Source: Acidobacteriota bacterium (lineage in GTDB: Bacteria > Acidobacteriota > Holophagae > Thermotomaculales > Thermotomaculaceae). From it: DNA of 34,213 nucleotides. The position numbers were made by a program, and so were the translations under genes. Below are positions 1-8,300 of the stretch, in pieces (position 1 is the stretch's first letter; every line of letters begins with the position of its first letter). Location of the stretch: the NCBI GenBank assembly GCA_013151025.1, contig JAADJC010000096.1, positions 1-34,213 on the forward strand. Direction: 5' to 3'. Under the pieces are notes generated by a model, which searched no databases, was not told the origin of the DNA, and saw only the letters and a list, made by a program, of their open reading frames with translations.

Positions 1-9
1 AAGAAAGTT

Positions 10-39
10 CCGCACTGCCGACTTTCGTCGGCAGTGCGG
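10..39 (-). terminator. Intrinsic terminator of the efflux operon
   Basis: A perfect 13-bp inverted repeat (CCGCACTGCCGAC / GTCGGCAGTGCGG, loop TTTC) lies just past the last gene of the minus-strand operon. Read on the minus strand, the hairpin is followed by AACTTTCTT, a T-rich though interrupted tail. The stem strength and the position 15 bases after the stop codon support termination of the operon. Confidence 0.75.
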
Positions 40-53
40 GTTCCAAGACCTGC

Positions 54-347
54 TTACAGTTCTTCAATCGGGACGGTGAAGAGTTTCAGGCCTTCGTCGG
101 GGAATTCTTTCTCCATTTTTTTCAGTTCATCAGCCAGTACGGCGATTTTTTCAGCGTCTTCGATGATAAACAGCATGTTGTTCAGGTCGGGGTACACGGA
201 GGTTCCGAGATGAAATCCGGTTCGGGGCCCCTTCCCTTTCACGTTTTCCAGTTCGGTAAACCCACAGACATTCATTTCATCCAGCACTTCCCGGACAGCA
301 TTGTCCAGGATGCTGCTGTACACCAAAATCAGCATTCGGTCCCTCAT
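54..347 (-). CDS. PG0541-like transporter-associated small protein
   Basis: A 97-residue soluble protein without a signal peptide. Its alternating beta/alpha pattern (MLILVYSS..., then NNMLFIIEDAEKIAVLADEL...) suggests a ferredoxin-like or PII-like fold. Its size and its place immediately behind an RND pump gene match the PG0541 family of transporter-associated proteins, whose function is not established. The start ATG overlaps the RND stop codon (ATGA) and is preceded by GGAGGAG, so translation is coupled to the pump. By analogy to PII-like proteins it might sense a ligand or pump state; that is inference. It is the last gene before the terminator at 10-39. Family assignment rests on remembered family features plus context. 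Confidence 0.7.
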   Translation of the reverse strand: MRDRMLILVYSSILDNAVREVLDEMNVCGFTELENVKGKGPRTGFHLGTSVYPDLNNMLFIIEDAEKIAVLADELKKMEKEFPDEGLKLFTVPIEEL

Positions 348-3300
348 GCCATCTCCTCCTTTTTCCGTTCAAACAGGTAATAAACCGTGGGCACCAGCAC
401 CAGCGTAATCAGAGTGGACACCGTCAGACCGCCGATTACGGTTATTCCCAACTGGTTCCACATTCCCGCCCCCTGGGAGCGGCTCAGCGCCATGGGAACC
501 GTGCCCCCGATGGTGGTGATGGTGGTCATGAGCACCGGCCGAAGCCGACTGTGCCCCGCTTCCACCACAGCATCCACCAGTTTTTCGCCCCTTGCCCTGA
601 GAAGGTTGACATAGTCAATGAGTACGATGGCATTGTTCACCACAATTCCCATGAGCATCACCACCCCGATGAAGGAAATCAGAGACAAGGGGGTATTCGT
701 CAATAAGAAAGCGAGAATGACTCCGGTAAAGGTAAAGGGAATGGAAAACATGATAATAAATGGCTGTTTCAAGGATTCAAATTGTGCCGCCATCACCATA
801 TACACCAGGAAAATGCCCAGAATCAACAGCAGCGTCAGGGTGTGGAATGCCTTTGCCTGCTCTTCCACATCCCCACCGAATTTGTAGTGGTAGCCGGGCG
901 GCATATCATAGCGTGCCAGCTTTTTTAGGAGTATCGCCGTTGCCTGCCCCAGGGAGGTATGAAAGAGAGATGCTTCTACTTTCACAACGCGCTCCCGGTT
1001 GATTCGTTCAATTTTCACCGGTCCGCCCCGATCACTGAAAGTTACCAGGTCTGACAGCGTAATATTCCGCCCGTCCGGGGTTGGGATCTTAATCCGCTGT
1101 AAATCTTCATACCGGGTGCGGAATTCCGGTTTCAGTCGAACAAATATATCAAAATCTTTCCCACTGTCCCGGAATTTGGAAGCTTTGTACCCGTAAAAAC
1201 CGGCCCGAAGCACAGTGGCCACATCTGCGGCTGAAAGCCCGGCCACTGCAAGCTTTTCCCGGTCCAGCCGGAGCCATATTTCCGGTCGGGGCTTTTCCAT
1301 CGTCGTGGTGACATCGACCAGGCCCGGTACTTTTTCCATGATTTTCTGTATATCTCCTGAGATTTTCCCCAGCCGTCCCAGGTCATCCCCATATATTTCC
1401 AAGGTTACCGGTTTTCCCTGGGAGGAAAAGAATATTTTTTGATACGCGCTCATGGCACTGACCGAAAGTTTCTCAATGCCGGGAATTTTTTTCATTGCCC
1501 GGCGTAAAACATTTGCAATCTCCTTGGCGGAACGTTTCCGTTTTGTTTTGTCCACCAGTTTGGCTCCAGACTGAATAATGTAGGTTCCTTCTTCAAATCC
1601 CAGGGCGTTCCCTTCACCTTTTTCCGTTCGCCCGGCGAAAACATAGGCATGTTTTCGTTCCGGCACCAGTTTTGCGTACAGGTCCATAACTTTTTTCGCG
1701 ATTCTGGCCGATTCTTCCAGTCTTACTTTCTGATTCAGTTCAATATTAACGGAAAGTTCCCCGTTGTCCGCCTCAGGCAGAAACTGGGTTCCCACCATGG
1801 GTAGCAAAAACAGGGTTCCAACAAAAATAACGACGGCAATCGTAACAGTCCGCCAGGGATGGCCCACACCCTTGCCAAGCAGCCGGCCGTAAGCATCCTC
1901 CACCCGTCCGTAAAAACGGTCTACCATATCTTGAAACCGATGACGCCCCTCCCCTGCCAGGGAGAGAAAACGAGAGTTGAGCATCGGTGTCAGTGACAAT
2001 GATGTCAACAGGGACGCCATCAGCGTCACGGTAACAATAACAGCCAACTGGCCAAAGATGATTTTTGTAATCCCGGTGGTAAAAATCATCGGCAAGAATA
2101 CGATTACAGTGGTCAGAGTGGAAGCCGAAATTGCCATTCCCATCTCCGATGCACCGTTGATGGCTGCTTTTCCCCGAAATCTGGCACCCTTTTCCAGTTT
2201 TTTCATGGTGTTTTCCACAATAACTATGGCATTATCCACAACCATGCCAATGGCAATAACAAGGGACATCAGGGAAATGACGTTTATGGTGTAGCCCAGC
2301 AAATACATAGCGGCAATGGCAATAATCAGGGAAAATGGAATGGTCAATGACACAATCAGCGATGAACGGAAACTTCCCAGAAACAGGAATGTCACCAGAA
2401 TAACCAACAGGCCACCGTAAAGCAGGCTGGTCCGTAAATTGGAAATCATGTTTTTGATACTGTCTTTTGTGTTGATAATAGGCTGAATTCCCACGTCCGA
2501 AGGCAATCGTTTCTTCACCTCCGCCAGCTTCTTTTCCACCGCCTCCACCACTTCCACAGTATTGGCCCCGGACTGCTTCTGTACGTACATGACCAGGGAG
2601 CGGTCTCCATCGGCATACCCCTGGCCAATTGCTTCCTTGAATCCGTCCGTCACCGTCGCCACGTCCCGCATGTACACCGGCTTTCCTTTGAAAACCGTTA
2701 TCGGGATGTCGGCAATTTCTTCCGCAGACTTGAACCTCGCCGGAAGCCGCAATTCATACTCGGAAATACCGGACTTGATGCTCCCCAGCGGCAGGTTCAG
2801 ATTCTCTTCCTTAATTCGTTTAATTAACCGGATAGGCGTCAGATGATAGGCTGCCAACTTTTCCGGGTCAAATTCCACGTTAATCTGTCGTTTACGATCC
2901 CCTTCAATAATGACGGCTCCGACACCGGGGACCTTTTTCAGGTTGTCTGCCACCACATCGCGGGCGAGGCGGCTGAGCTGAGGATAACTCTCCCTTGCGG
3001 TCATCGTCATAATCAGGACCGGCGCCATTGCGGAATTGAACTTAAAAATCATGGGGGCATCAATGTCTTTGGGCAAGTCCCGTTTGGCAAGGTCTATCTT
3101 ATCCCGAACATCACTGGATGCCACATCCAGATTAACCCCCCAGTCAAATTTGCATGTAATCACGGAAATATTGTCCCTGGACGTGGATATAATTTTGTCC
3201 AGGTTGTTGACTGAGCTGAGTTTATCTTCCAGGATTTTGGTAACGTCATTCTCCACATCGGTGGCATTGGTACCGGGATAGACTGTTATGATGCTGATGG

Positions 3301-3430
3301 CCGGAGGATCAATTTTGGGCAGCAGATCCACCGGAAGCTGGAAGTAGGACACCACCCCTAGAAGCAGCAGTGCCAGAAAAAACATGGTGACCGTTACCGG
3401 CCGCCGGACACTGATTTCAGGTAGTTTCAT
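344..3430 (-). CDS. RND-family efflux transporter, inner-membrane pump
   Basis: At 1028 residues this is full length for the AcrB/MexB-type hydrophobe/amphiphile family. These trimeric pumps drive substrates out through an adaptor and TolC using proton influx. The N-terminus (VRRPVTVTMFFLALLLLGVVSY) is the first membrane helix, followed by the large periplasmic porter region. A second block of helices starts near residue 335, and the second half repeats this plan. The TM4 motif GMVVDNAIVIVEN carries one acidic relay residue (Asp399) followed by Asn, where AcrB has Asp-Asp; this D-N variant is common in the wider family. AGGAGG precedes the ATG by 5 bases, and the gene starts 9 bases after the adaptor stop. 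The substrate cannot be deduced. Confidence 0.95.
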   Translation of the reverse strand: MKLPEISVRRPVTVTMFFLALLLLGVVSYFQLPVDLLPKIDPPAISIITVYPGTNATDVENDVTKILEDKLSSVNNLDKIISTSRDNISVITCKFDWGVNLDVASSDVRDKIDLAKRDLPKDIDAPMIFKFNSAMAPVLIMTMTARESYPQLSRLARDVVADNLKKVPGVGAVIIEGDRKRQINVEFDPEKLAAYHLTPIRLIKRIKEENLNLPLGSIKSGISEYELRLPARFKSAEEIADIPITVFKGKPVYMRDVATVTDGFKEAIGQGYADGDRSLVMYVQKQSGANTVEVVEAVEKKLAEVKKRLPSDVGIQPIINTKDSIKNMISNLRTSLLYGGLLVILVTFLFLGSFRSSLIVSLTIPFSLIIAIAAMYLLGYTINVISLMSLVIAIGMVVDNAIVIVENTMKKLEKGARFRGKAAINGASEMGMAISASTLTTVIVFLPMIFTTGITKIIFGQLAVIVTVTLMASLLTSLSLTPMLNSRFLSLAGEGRHRFQDMVDRFYGRVEDAYGRLLGKGVGHPWRTVTIAVVIFVGTLFLLPMVGTQFLPEADNGELSVNIELNQKVRLEESARIAKKVMDLYAKLVPERKHAYVFAGRTEKGEGNALGFEEGTYIIQSGAKLVDKTKRKRSAKEIANVLRRAMKKIPGIEKLSVSAMSAYQKIFFSSQGKPVTLEIYGDDLGRLGKISGDIQKIMEKVPGLVDVTTTMEKPRPEIWLRLDREKLAVAGLSAADVATVLRAGFYGYKASKFRDSGKDFDIFVRLKPEFRTRYEDLQRIKIPTPDGRNITLSDLVTFSDRGGPVKIERINRERVVKVEASLFHTSLGQATAILLKKLARYDMPPGYHYKFGGDVEEQAKAFHTLTLLLILGIFLVYMVMAAQFESLKQPFIIMFSIPFTFTGVILAFLLTNTPLSLISFIGVVMLMGIVVNNAIVLIDYVNLLRARGEKLVDAVVEAGHSRLRPVLMTTITTIGGTVPMALSRSQGAGMWNQLGITVIGGLTVSTLITLVLVPTVYYLFERKKEEMA

Positions 3431-3439
3431 TCCGGCCTC

Positions 3440-4521
3440 CTATTTCTGAACAGCAACCGGTGTTCCGGTTTTTAACAGCCCCTGCCCCCGTACGACAACA
3501 CGATCCCCTGGAATAAGCCCTTTCAATACTTCCTGCACATTTCCCTGAATCCTGCCCAGCTTCAGTATCCGTTTCACTGCCCGGTTGTCTTTCCCCACAA
3601 CAAAGCAGTAGTAGACACCGGTGGCAGGGAGCCGCAGCAAGCCGTCCCGATCCACCCCCGGCGCCTCGGAAGAACCGGCCACTACCCGCACCTTACAGAA
3701 CATTCCGGGACGAATGGCGTGGCCCTTGTTTTCCAGTATCATTTTTCCACCCGGCCACTACGGGTCACCGGGTCCACAGAAGAAGAAATCAAACTCACTG
3801 TTGATTCCAGAGTCCGGTTCAACGGGGGAACGGACACCACAGCCCTTGCCCCTTTCTTTGTCAAAGGCAGCAACTTTTCCCCCACAGAGGACACCACTTT
3901 TACCCGGTTCAAATTGTCCACCACAAACAGGGGATGCCCGCCCCCGGCAACAGAACCCTCATCCAGCGTACGCCTGAAAATTTCCCCGTTGATGGGAGAT
4001 TTGACAAAATAATCCGCCAACCTTGCTTTCAGCGCATTGTACTGTCCTTCCAGTTGTTTCTTTGTCTCCCTTGTGGCCTTCAACTCCGCCTGCATGGCTT
4101 CCAGGCGGTGGCGGGACACCGCGTCCTGTTCAAAAAGACGTTGGAACCGGGATTCATCCGCCTTCAGAAGGGTCAGTTTCGCATCTACTGACCCGACAGC
4201 CCCCTTCAGGGAAGCCAGTTGCTGGTCCACCGCCCGGTGATCCACTTCCGCCAGTACCTGTCCCTTTGCAACAGAATCTCCAATATCCGCCCGGATTTTC
4301 GTAATCACTCCTGTCACGGTAGGCACCACAATAGCCCTGATTTCCGGAACTATTTCCCCTGTCCGCTCCTCGCTGATATCAAAAACCATCATCTTCACCG
4401 TCACAACTGAAACCGGTACCGCCTCCTGCTTCTCTATCTTTGCCTGTTGCTTTCCGCAGGCAATCGACATCAGAATCAATGCTACGCCCAACCATTTCAT
4501 TCCACTCAATTTGCCAGCCAT
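3440..4521 (-). CDS. RND periplasmic adaptor (membrane fusion protein), frameshifted
   Basis: This is the periplasmic adaptor linking the RND pump to TolC. It is present as two overlapping frames: 4521-3739 (260 aa, ending ...SGRVEK stop) and 3742-3440 (100 aa, beginning MILENKGHAIRPGM). Adding one base to the A5 run at 3743-3747 gives an unbroken protein of about 360 aa, normal for the family, reading GRVEKMILENKG across the join. The N-terminus has a hydrophobic segment ending LMSIAC-GK, an imperfect lipobox (Ser at -3). It is followed by a lipoyl/barrel-sandwich half-motif (VVPTVTGVITKIRADIGDSVAKGQVLAEVD), a coiled-coil hairpin and the second lipoyl half (VKSPINGEIFRRTLDEGSVAGGGHPLFVV). 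The upstream ATG at 4521 is preferred because GGAGGAGG lies 7 bases before it. It overlaps tolC by 16 bases. Confidence 0.88.
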
Positions 4522-5807
4522 GAATCTGCCTCCTCCATGTTTTCAGAAAGTAACAGCAACCGTAAACCGGAAGCCCGCCATTCATCCTCCGCACTGTGAA
4601 ACCCCGCCTGTGCATCAGCCCGAAGGGAAATGGCATCGGCTAAATCCACTGAGGATATCAGGTGCTCATTAAACTGAAGCTGAGCCACGCGATAGTTTTC
4701 TTCAGCCGATTTCAACCGCCGTTTCAACGCAGTCACCTTGTCGGCCAACGCGGCAAACCGATCCGTTTCACTTGCCACCTGAAGCTTGACCAATGCTTTC
4801 GCATCCCGTTGCTTAAATCTTGCCTGTTCCGCCAGCAGAATCTCGCTTCTACGCTGATAATGGCGCTGGAAGCCATCAAACAAACTGAATTTTACCCCCA
4901 ACAGAAAAGATGTATTGGACTGGTTGTACACAAAATCGTCCGTCGTGTCTGAATATTGAACCCGGACAAAAAATTGAGGAAGAAACTGGGAACGAATCTT
5001 TGTTGCATTCAGCTTATGAATCGTCTCGGAAACGCCCAGCAATCTTAATTCCTCTCTGTTTGCCAGCGCTTTTTCTTCGGCATTTTCCACATCCGTCGGC
5101 TCCGGCAGCGATGCCAGATTCTCCGGATCCACTGTCGTTCCGGTCAGTCGCCCAAGCGCCCTGCCGGCAGTTTTCAACCCCGCCTGCGCCATCGCCAGCT
5201 TCGCGTCCAGGTTCGCCACCAGCGCCTCCAGCCTGAACACATCCGAAGCCGCTACCAGTCCCTCCCGGTGGAACGCCCGAACCTGATTCAGATGTTCCGC
5301 TGAGGCCCTTCGGGCAGTATCCAGAGCGTGTATCTGTTCCTGCACCTCTTGAGCGCCTTCGTAGGCGTCCAATAGATTCAGACCTGTCTGGCGAATGGTG
5401 GAACGCAGCTTCAAATCCGCTGCGGTATCCCCCGCCCCGGCAGACTTCATCACAGACCTTCTCCCACCAAAATCAAAGAGGAGATAATCCAACGTAATAC
5501 TTCCCTTGCTAAAAGTCTTTTCCGTAAGGGGAAATATCATGGCTTGCGGTGAAAAAGTACCGGCGGGAATAAAACTTGCCACCGGCTTGTCAAAGCCGAT
5601 TCTAGCCGCCTCTGCATCAATCTGAGGCAGATATACTGCCCGAGCCGCCTTCACAAGTGACTCTGCAGCAGCCTTTCCCGAACGGCTTGCCTGCACCTGC
5701 AGGTTATTGTCCACCGATTGACGGAAAAGCGCTCCGAAATCCGTGCCACGTGCAGAACCGATTCCAGCAACCCACAACAGAACAATCAGAAAAGCTGTCT
5801 TTTTCAT
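4506..5807 (-). CDS. TolC-family outer-membrane efflux channel
   Basis: A 433-residue protein with a cleavable signal peptide (MKKTAFLIVLLWVAGIGSARG) and the usual TolC duplicated architecture. It shows long heptad-rich helices with few prolines, joined by beta-strand segments such as GSITLDYLLFDFGGRRS and TSFLLGVKFSLFDGFQRHYQ, the latter carrying the common outer-membrane-factor motif sLFDGF. It would form the trimeric exit duct of the RND pump encoded downstream. The ATG overlaps the tetR stop (ATGA), with GGAGG 7 bases upstream, so it is translationally coupled to the regulator. The length is typical of the family. Confidence 0.92.
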   Translation of the reverse strand: MKKTAFLIVLLWVAGIGSARGTDFGALFRQSVDNNLQVQASRSGKAAAESLVKAARAVYLPQIDAEAARIGFDKPVASFIPAGTFSPQAMIFPLTEKTFSKGSITLDYLLFDFGGRRSVMKSAGAGDTAADLKLRSTIRQTGLNLLDAYEGAQEVQEQIHALDTARRASAEHLNQVRAFHREGLVAASDVFRLEALVANLDAKLAMAQAGLKTAGRALGRLTGTTVDPENLASLPEPTDVENAEEKALANREELRLLGVSETIHKLNATKIRSQFLPQFFVRVQYSDTTDDFVYNQSNTSFLLGVKFSLFDGFQRHYQRRSEILLAEQARFKQRDAKALVKLQVASETDRFAALADKVTALKRRLKSAEENYRVAQLQFNEHLISSVDLADAISLRADAQAGFHSAEDEWRASGLRLLLLSENMEEADSWLAN

Positions 5808-6400
5808 TGAAACGCCTCCACACCATGGAAGTAGAAAGAATAAAGCAGATTCGCATCCCGATCTATGTCCAGCTCACGACCAAATAACATATTGAATGAC
5901 ATTACATTTTCCAGGGATTGATGGAAGAGATAGGCAAGAAGACGCCGCTCCCGCTTTATTCCCATACCTGCCAGAAGCTGCTCAAAGCGACTCACAAACC
6001 AGTCCAGGTGCTCCCGGAGAAAGCGCCCATGGGCTGTTGCGGAAGAAGGAAATTTGCAATCCGCAATCTTCACCTCATTGGCATATACAATTAACAAATC
6101 CACATTGTCCCGATAAAATTCCAATCCCTGGCGAATCATGCTGCGTAGTTTTTCCTCCGCATCTTGTGCTCCACCGAGGATTTCGTCCACCTCCCGATGG
6201 ATCTCCACTACCCTGTCTTCCACCACTTTCACCATGAGATCTTCCTTGTTGTCAAAGTAGTTGTAAAGTGTTCCCTTGGCGATGCCGCAGAATTTCGCAA
6301 GCTTACTCATGGTAAAATTACTGAACCCATTGGCACTGATCCATTCCCGGGCCTTCCCCAGTATGGCCTGTCGTTTCTGTTTCTCCATGTTCAACACCAT
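5804..6400 (-). CDS. TetR/AcrR-family transcriptional regulator of the efflux operon
   Basis: At 198 residues the size is typical for the family. The N-terminal helix-turn-helix is clear at about residues 10-57 (AREWISANGFSNFTMSKLAKFCGIAKGTLYNYFDNKEDL), and the rest is a divergent all-helical ligand/dimerisation domain. It is the first gene of the efflux operon and overlaps tolC by 4 bases, so it almost certainly represses its own operon and is released by a pump substrate. The promoter upstream holds two TGACC-N4-GGTCA sites, a shape typical of TetR operators, which supports autoregulation. The start at 6400 is favoured by AGGAGG about 8 bases upstream; an internal ATG at 6388 has no comparable site. 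Confidence 0.93.
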   Translation of the reverse strand: MVLNMEKQKRQAILGKAREWISANGFSNFTMSKLAKFCGIAKGTLYNYFDNKEDLMVKVVEDRVVEIHREVDEILGGAQDAEEKLRSMIRQGLEFYRDNVDLLIVYANEVKIADCKFPSSATAHGRFLREHLDWFVSRFEQLLAGMGIKRERRLLAYLFHQSLENVMSFNMLFGRELDIDRDANLLYSFYFHGVEAFQ

Positions 6401-6456
6401 ATCCCATCCTCCTGCAGATTATTTCTAAAACAAACATCTCACATTTTGACTCACGG

Positions 6457-6501
6457 GGTCAGTATAATGACCTAACGGTCATTATACTGACCATCCGGTC
6501 A
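6457..6501. promoter_or_regulatory. Tandem TetR-type operators in the efflux promoter
   Basis: Two copies of TGACC-N4-GGTCA lie exactly 20 bases apart, at 6468-6481 and 6488-6501. The first is nested in a perfect 16-bp inverted repeat (GGTCAGTATAATGACC, spacer TAAC, 6457-6492). One operator fills the -35/-10 spacer and the other spans the edge of the -10 and the predicted start. A degenerate further half-site (TGACT, 6447-6451) lies another 20-21 bases along. The arrangement predicts tight, possibly cooperative repression. Confidence 0.8.
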
Positions 6502-6508
6502 TTGTCAA
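6481..6508 (-). promoter_or_regulatory. Promoter of the tetR-efflux operon
   Basis: On the minus strand TTGACA (6508 to 6503) and TATAAT (6486 to 6481) are separated by 16 bases, a full-consensus sigma-70-type promoter one base short of the optimal spacing. Transcription would start near 6474, giving a leader of about 75 bases to the tetR ATG at 6400. The core elements are interleaved with the operator array. Confidence 0.85.
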
Positions 6509-6759
6509 TATAATTTTGGAGACAGCTTGAGTTTGAGTTTAAGTTCGGATCAGATTCGGAAAAGGCAGGGAACCCTCAACTCCCGATCTATTTCTATCGC
6601 CTGTGCCTTGTTTTGCTGTAAATTTTCTTTAACATGACCGGGGTATGGTAAATTTTTGTTACATAAAGATAATTTGCTATCTGCTTCTTTTTCATACTGT
6701 TCCATAGTTGGCAAGGAGTTTGCAAAGACAATCTGCATCTTTTGAATGTGGAGGTTGAC
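6509..6759. other. Divergent intergenic region, no gene seen
   Basis: Between the tetR promoter and the pseudopilin-like gene I see no convincing coding region. The stretch is AT-rich with a short TTGAGTTTGAGTTTAAGTT near-repeat at about 6528-6546. A plus-strand promoter for the downstream genes should lie here, but no clear -35/-10 pair stands out. The only clear signal is the GGAGGT ribosome binding site at 6750-6755. Confidence 0.5.
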
Positions 6760-7275
6760 ATGACATTAACAGAAGTACTGGTCGTCGTAGGCATTTCTTC
6801 CATTGTAACCATCTCCGGCACCGGCCTGGTCCTTCATCCGAGAAAAGTCAGGATGGAAGCGGCTGCCATGGAGCTTTACGGCATGATGAACCGATCCCGC
6901 TGTACCGCCATGACCACCAGCCGTTATGCCGGGGTTTTCATGGAAGAAGATCAAAATACCAGGGAAACTGTTTTCTGGCGGGTGGTGGACGGCAACAGTA
7001 ACGGGCTCAGAAAACGGGAAATCCTGGCAGGAATTGACAGAAAAATCGGCAAAGAGTTCATATTGGAAAAAGACTACCCCGGTGTAAGTGTCCGGCGATC
7101 CGGGTTCACAAGCGGTATTATTTCCTTCTCCCCATCCTTAAAATCTTCCACCGGATCGGTTTTCTTTTCCACTGAAGAGCCGACGGAAGGGGCAATACGG
7201 GTCAAGCTTTATGGTTTGTCCACTTTAACCCGGCCCGTACGGGTATTCCCCAATGGCAGTGAGGAACCGCTGTGA
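6760..7275 (+). CDS. GspH/FimT-type pseudopilin-like protein
   Basis: A 171-residue protein opening with the type IV pilin-like hydrophobic helix (MTLTEVLVVVGISSIVTISG), including the conserved Glu at position 5 of the would-be mature protein. The C-terminal part (MELYGMMNRSRCTAMTTSRYAGVFM..., then a beta-rich region) resembles GspH/FimT minor pseudopilins. It would be an inner-membrane or pilus-tip protein of a type IV pilus, competence or type II secretion machine. The ATG at 6760 is chosen because GGAGGT lies 4-5 bases upstream. A TTG at 6742 would add only NVEVD and still gives no Gly before the cleavage position, so a normal prepilin leader is missing. It overlaps dprA by 4 bases, linking it to DNA uptake. 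Confidence 0.72.
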   Translation: MTLTEVLVVVGISSIVTISGTGLVLHPRKVRMEAAAMELYGMMNRSRCTAMTTSRYAGVFMEEDQNTRETVFWRVVDGNSNGLRKREILAGIDRKIGKEFILEKDYPGVSVRRSGFTSGIISFSPSLKSSTGSVFFSTEEPTEGAIRVKLYGLSTLTRPVRVFPNGSEEPL

Positions 7276-8300
7276 TCATGGACTGGGTTTCTCTGCATCG
7301 GGCATCCGGCTGTTCCCTTCGTGCGAAAAAAACCGCTCTCCTTGAAAATGGTGGAAATCCTGTTGCAGCCCTGGATTTTCTCAAGGGAAGAGGCGTTCGA
7401 AGTGATGAGAAAAAAGATAAAATCATCATGAAACAGGTAAAGACATTGGGGGGATGGATTATGACTTTCGGAGAAGCGGATTATCCGGATCTTCTGAAGG
7501 AAATTGCAGACCCACCCCTTTGCCTCTTTGGTGTGGGAAACAGGAATGCGCTCTCCAGACCGGCTATTGCATTTGTGGGAACCCGCCGCGCCACCCAGTA
7601 CGGCTTCAATGCCTGCATAAAGCTCATCCGGGAACTGTCTCCCGCCAACCCGGTAATTGTCAGTGGAATGGCCTCCGGAATTGATACGCGTGCCCACGTC
7701 TCGGCATTGGAAAACAATCTACAGACAGTGGCAGTAATGGGCACCGGACTCAACGTAATTTACCCCAGAGAAAACCGGAAATTATTCCAGAGTATTGTAA
7801 ACCAGGGCGCAGTCATCTCAGAATGTGACCCGGATACAAAACCGGAGCCCTTTCGTTTCCCTGTAAGAAACCGGATTATCAGCGGAATCAGCACCGGCGT
7901 CGTTATTGTGGAGGCCAGGGAAAAAAGCGGCACATTGATTACACTCCGCCTTGCACTGGAACAGAACCGGGAGGTTTTTGCCGTTCCGGGACGACTCTTC
8001 GACCGCGCCTCCACATCCACCAATCGCGCCATCAAGAAAGGGGAAGCCAAGCTAATCACATGTGCGAACGATATCCTGGATGAATTGATTGCGTTTGACA
8101 TCCCCGGAAAATCTGATACAGTCGTTTCCGAATCCGCGCCGGGGCTGCTGTGTTACCTGGGTGAAACAGCCAGGAGCATTGATGACCTTGAGGCGTTGAG
8201 CGGCCTTTCCAGAAACCAGGTACTCATGGAAGTTACTGTCCTGGAAATGGACGGCCGCATCGAAAAAAACGGTGCTAACCAGTTCAGAAAGAGAGTGTAA
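7272..8300 (+). CDS. dprA: DNA processing protein DprA/Smf
   Basis: DprA binds incoming single-stranded DNA and loads RecA during natural transformation. The protein has 342 residues. Its Rossmann-like core shows AIAFVGTRRATQYG near residue 95, VSGMASGIDTRAH near 130, and the DNA-binding segment with FPVRNRIISGIS near 195. A C-terminal winged-helix-like segment follows (ARSIDDLEALSGLSRNQVLMEVTVLEMDGRI). A GTG start at 7272 overlaps the previous stop, with GAGGAA 5 bases upstream; ATG at 7278 is an alternative. The stop overlaps the topA start (TAATG). Confidence 0.95.
   Translation: MIMDWVSLHRASGCSLRAKKTALLENGGNPVAALDFLKGRGVRSDEKKDKIIMKQVKTLGGWIMTFGEADYPDLLKEIADPPLCLFGVGNRNALSRPAIAFVGTRRATQYGFNACIKLIRELSPANPVIVSGMASGIDTRAHVSALENNLQTVAVMGTGLNVIYPRENRKLFQSIVNQGAVISECDPDTKPEPFRFPVRNRIISGISTGVVIVEAREKSGTLITLRLALEQNREVFAVPGRLFDRASTSTNRAIKKGEAKLITCANDILDELIAFDIPGKSDTVVSESAPGLLCYLGETARSIDDLEALSGLSRNQVLMEVTVLEMDGRIEKNGANQFRKRV

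Noticed and set aside
6446-6468. Plus-strand promoter TTGACT...TATAAT in the operator region
   Set aside because: The spacer is only 11 bases. The TATAAT on this strand is a by-product of the palindrome.
6550-6738. Minus-strand ORFs upstream of the pseudopilin gene
   Set aside because: They are short, lack a ribosome binding site, have no recognisable motif and lie in AT-rich spacer.
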